From assembly GCA_016839905.1 (NCBI GenBank), contig JAEOTJ010000433.1:1-14077 (forward strand): DNA of 14,077 nt. Reading direction: 5' to 3'. Each line of letters begins with the position of its first letter. The stretch's first letter is position 1. The notes beneath the pieces were generated by a model. That model saw nothing but the letters and a program-made list of their open reading frames with translations, was not told the DNA's origin and did no database searches. The position numbers and the translations under genes were made by a program. The DNA is from Promethearchaeota archaeon (lineage in GTDB: Archaea > Asgardarchaeota > Lokiarchaeia > Sigynarchaeales > SOKP01). Positions 13,098 to 14,077 of the stretch are shown one piece after another.

Positions 13098-14077
13098 ATG
13101 GCACGTAAAGAAAAGAAAAAGAAGAAAGACGCTAGTATGGGATGGGACGCAGAAGACGCAGATGAGGCGAAGGAAGCTGAAAAATTAAAAGGAACCCAAA
13201 TGGATAAGGGGCATGTGGATTATGATCATTATGAAACATATGATGGTGATACTGGTCAGCTTGAAGGAAGAGTTGTTTTGAAAGATGGAAATGAAGATGG
13301 TCTTTTAGCATTAGTGAAAATCATTGAAGAAGTGAAAGTTGAACAAGATCATTTCGGAGAAATGACTGCTTCAATTGGATTTAATGGAAGGTTAAATGTA
13401 GAGAATCCAAGTACCGTTGATAGGATTTGGGATATTGATATTACGCTAAAAAACACAGAAAGTACCAATTTAAAATCTGATGAAATTAAAATACAAGAAT
13501 TAGGTACTGAAGATGCTAACAATATTGACACTCGTGAATTTCAAATGAGTGGTGAAGCTAAAAATTTACTTTTAGTTAAAGAATATATCAATACATTATC
13601 TAATGCAGATGAAATTTTGAATATTAATGATATTGAAACTGAATTATTAAGTTTAAGAGAAAAAACTAGTAGTGCTGAATCAATTAGTGACGAAGATGAT
13701 ACTGATGATGAGGATTACGAGGATACGGATGATGAATCAATGGAAGATGGTGGTTCTGCTTTAGCAGAATCAAGTTTAGAATCTTTTGGAATTTCTCTTG
13801 ATAAAGACAATCATGTAACATTCGCAATTGGAATGAGAAGCTTATTTGAAGCACCAATCTCAAATGTTAAAATAGTTAAGAAAATTCCAGATGAATTTAC
13901 AAATGTTACCATCTCGGATACAACCATTGGAATGGCTGTACAAGAGGGCCCTGAAATAGTTTGGACTATAGATGAATTAGAACCTGAAACCACAGTATTA
14001 TTAAAATTTTCTTGTACTATTTATGTTTCAGATAAGGAAATCAAGAAAAGTGGTACTATTGAGGTGTCTTATGAAGC
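13098..14077 (+). CDS. Unrecognised cytoplasmic two-domain protein with acidic linker (3' end outside window)
   Basis: I do not recognise this gene. Starting at the ATG at 13098 it is open to the right edge (326 codons). It begins MARKEKKKKKD, with no signal peptide or membrane segment, then an Asp/Glu/Ala-rich head (11-50). Residues 55-150 look like a beta-rich domain (RIWDIDITLKNT, SDEIKIQEL). Residues 155-190 look helical. Residues 195-220 are an acidic, disordered linker (EDDTDDEDYEDTDDESMED). A second beta-rich domain follows (237-325: VTFAIGMRSLFEAPISNVKI, GPEIVWTIDELEPETTVLLK). The pattern NVKIVKKIPDEF...IVWTIDELEP resembles DUF11/Ig-like beta-sandwich repeats, normally found outside cells, whereas this protein lacks export signals. 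The two beta domains may be a duplication (DITLKNT and FAIGMRS at similar places). It probably has its own promoter. Confidence 0.85.
   Translation, partial: MARKEKKKKKDASMGWDAEDADEAKEAEKLKGTQMDKGHVDYDHYETYDGDTGQLEGRVVLKDGNEDGLLALVKIIEEVKVEQDHFGEMTASIGFNGRLNVENPSTVDRIWDIDITLKNTESTNLKSDEIKIQELGTEDANNIDTREFQMSGEAKNLLLVKEYINTLSNADEILNINDIETELLSLREKTSSAESISDEDDTDDEDYEDTDDESMEDGGSALAESSLESFGISLDKDNHVTFAIGMRSLFEAPISNVKIVKKIPDEFTNVTISDTTIGMAVQEGPEIVWTIDELEPETTVLLKFSCTIYVSDKEIKKSGTIEVSYE

Overview
The window is AT-rich archaeal DNA. Archaeal signs are TATA-like boxes about 25-35 bases upstream of genes, several of which would have little or no leader; a tRNA with an intron in the T arm and no encoded CCA; an Sm-like (LSm) protein; and archaeal-type IorAB. 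The asparagine-rich NosD/Ig surface proteins and the EFR1-type flavodoxin-ferredoxin would fit an anaerobic Asgard (Lokiarchaeota-like) archaeon. That placement is inference, because no phylogenetic marker is present.

Left part (1-4293, minus strand). A very large secreted protein gene enters at 3509 and runs off the left edge (at least 1169 codons). It has a signal peptide, two successive NosD-type right-handed beta-helix cassettes, and then tandem Ig-like domains of about 93 residues. Just upstream on the same strand (3664-4293) lies a headless relative: one Ig-like domain, a stalk and a C-terminal transmembrane anchor. It looks like the 3' remnant of a paralogous surface-protein gene and suggests how the truncated large protein probably ends.

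Middle part (4379-7826). A small membrane protein, a tRNA-Arg(CCU) with a 30-base T-arm intron, and a tiny zinc-ribbon protein lie on the minus strand. On the plus strand follow an LSm protein and a 720-residue calcineurin-like phosphoesterase with an extra basic, coiled-coil-like region.

Right part (7836-12909). This is a redox and fermentation block. iorA-iorB (indolepyruvate:ferredoxin oxidoreductase) are transcribed leftward. Divergently, across 162 bases holding two TATA boxes and a perfect 8+8 palindrome, an EFR1-type flavodoxin/2[4Fe-4S] protein and a glycerate 2-kinase form a tight rightward pair. IorAB would reduce ferredoxin while oxidising 2-oxo acids from aromatic amino acids; EFR1 is a plausible partner for those electrons; glycerate 2-kinase feeds 2-phosphoglycerate into glycolysis. 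Co-regulation is inferred from layout only.

Right edge (13098-14077). The start of an unrecognised cytoplasmic protein: a poly-lysine head, two beta-rich domains and a strongly acidic linker; its 3' end is outside the window. I found no CRISPR array, transposase, rRNA or phage gene.
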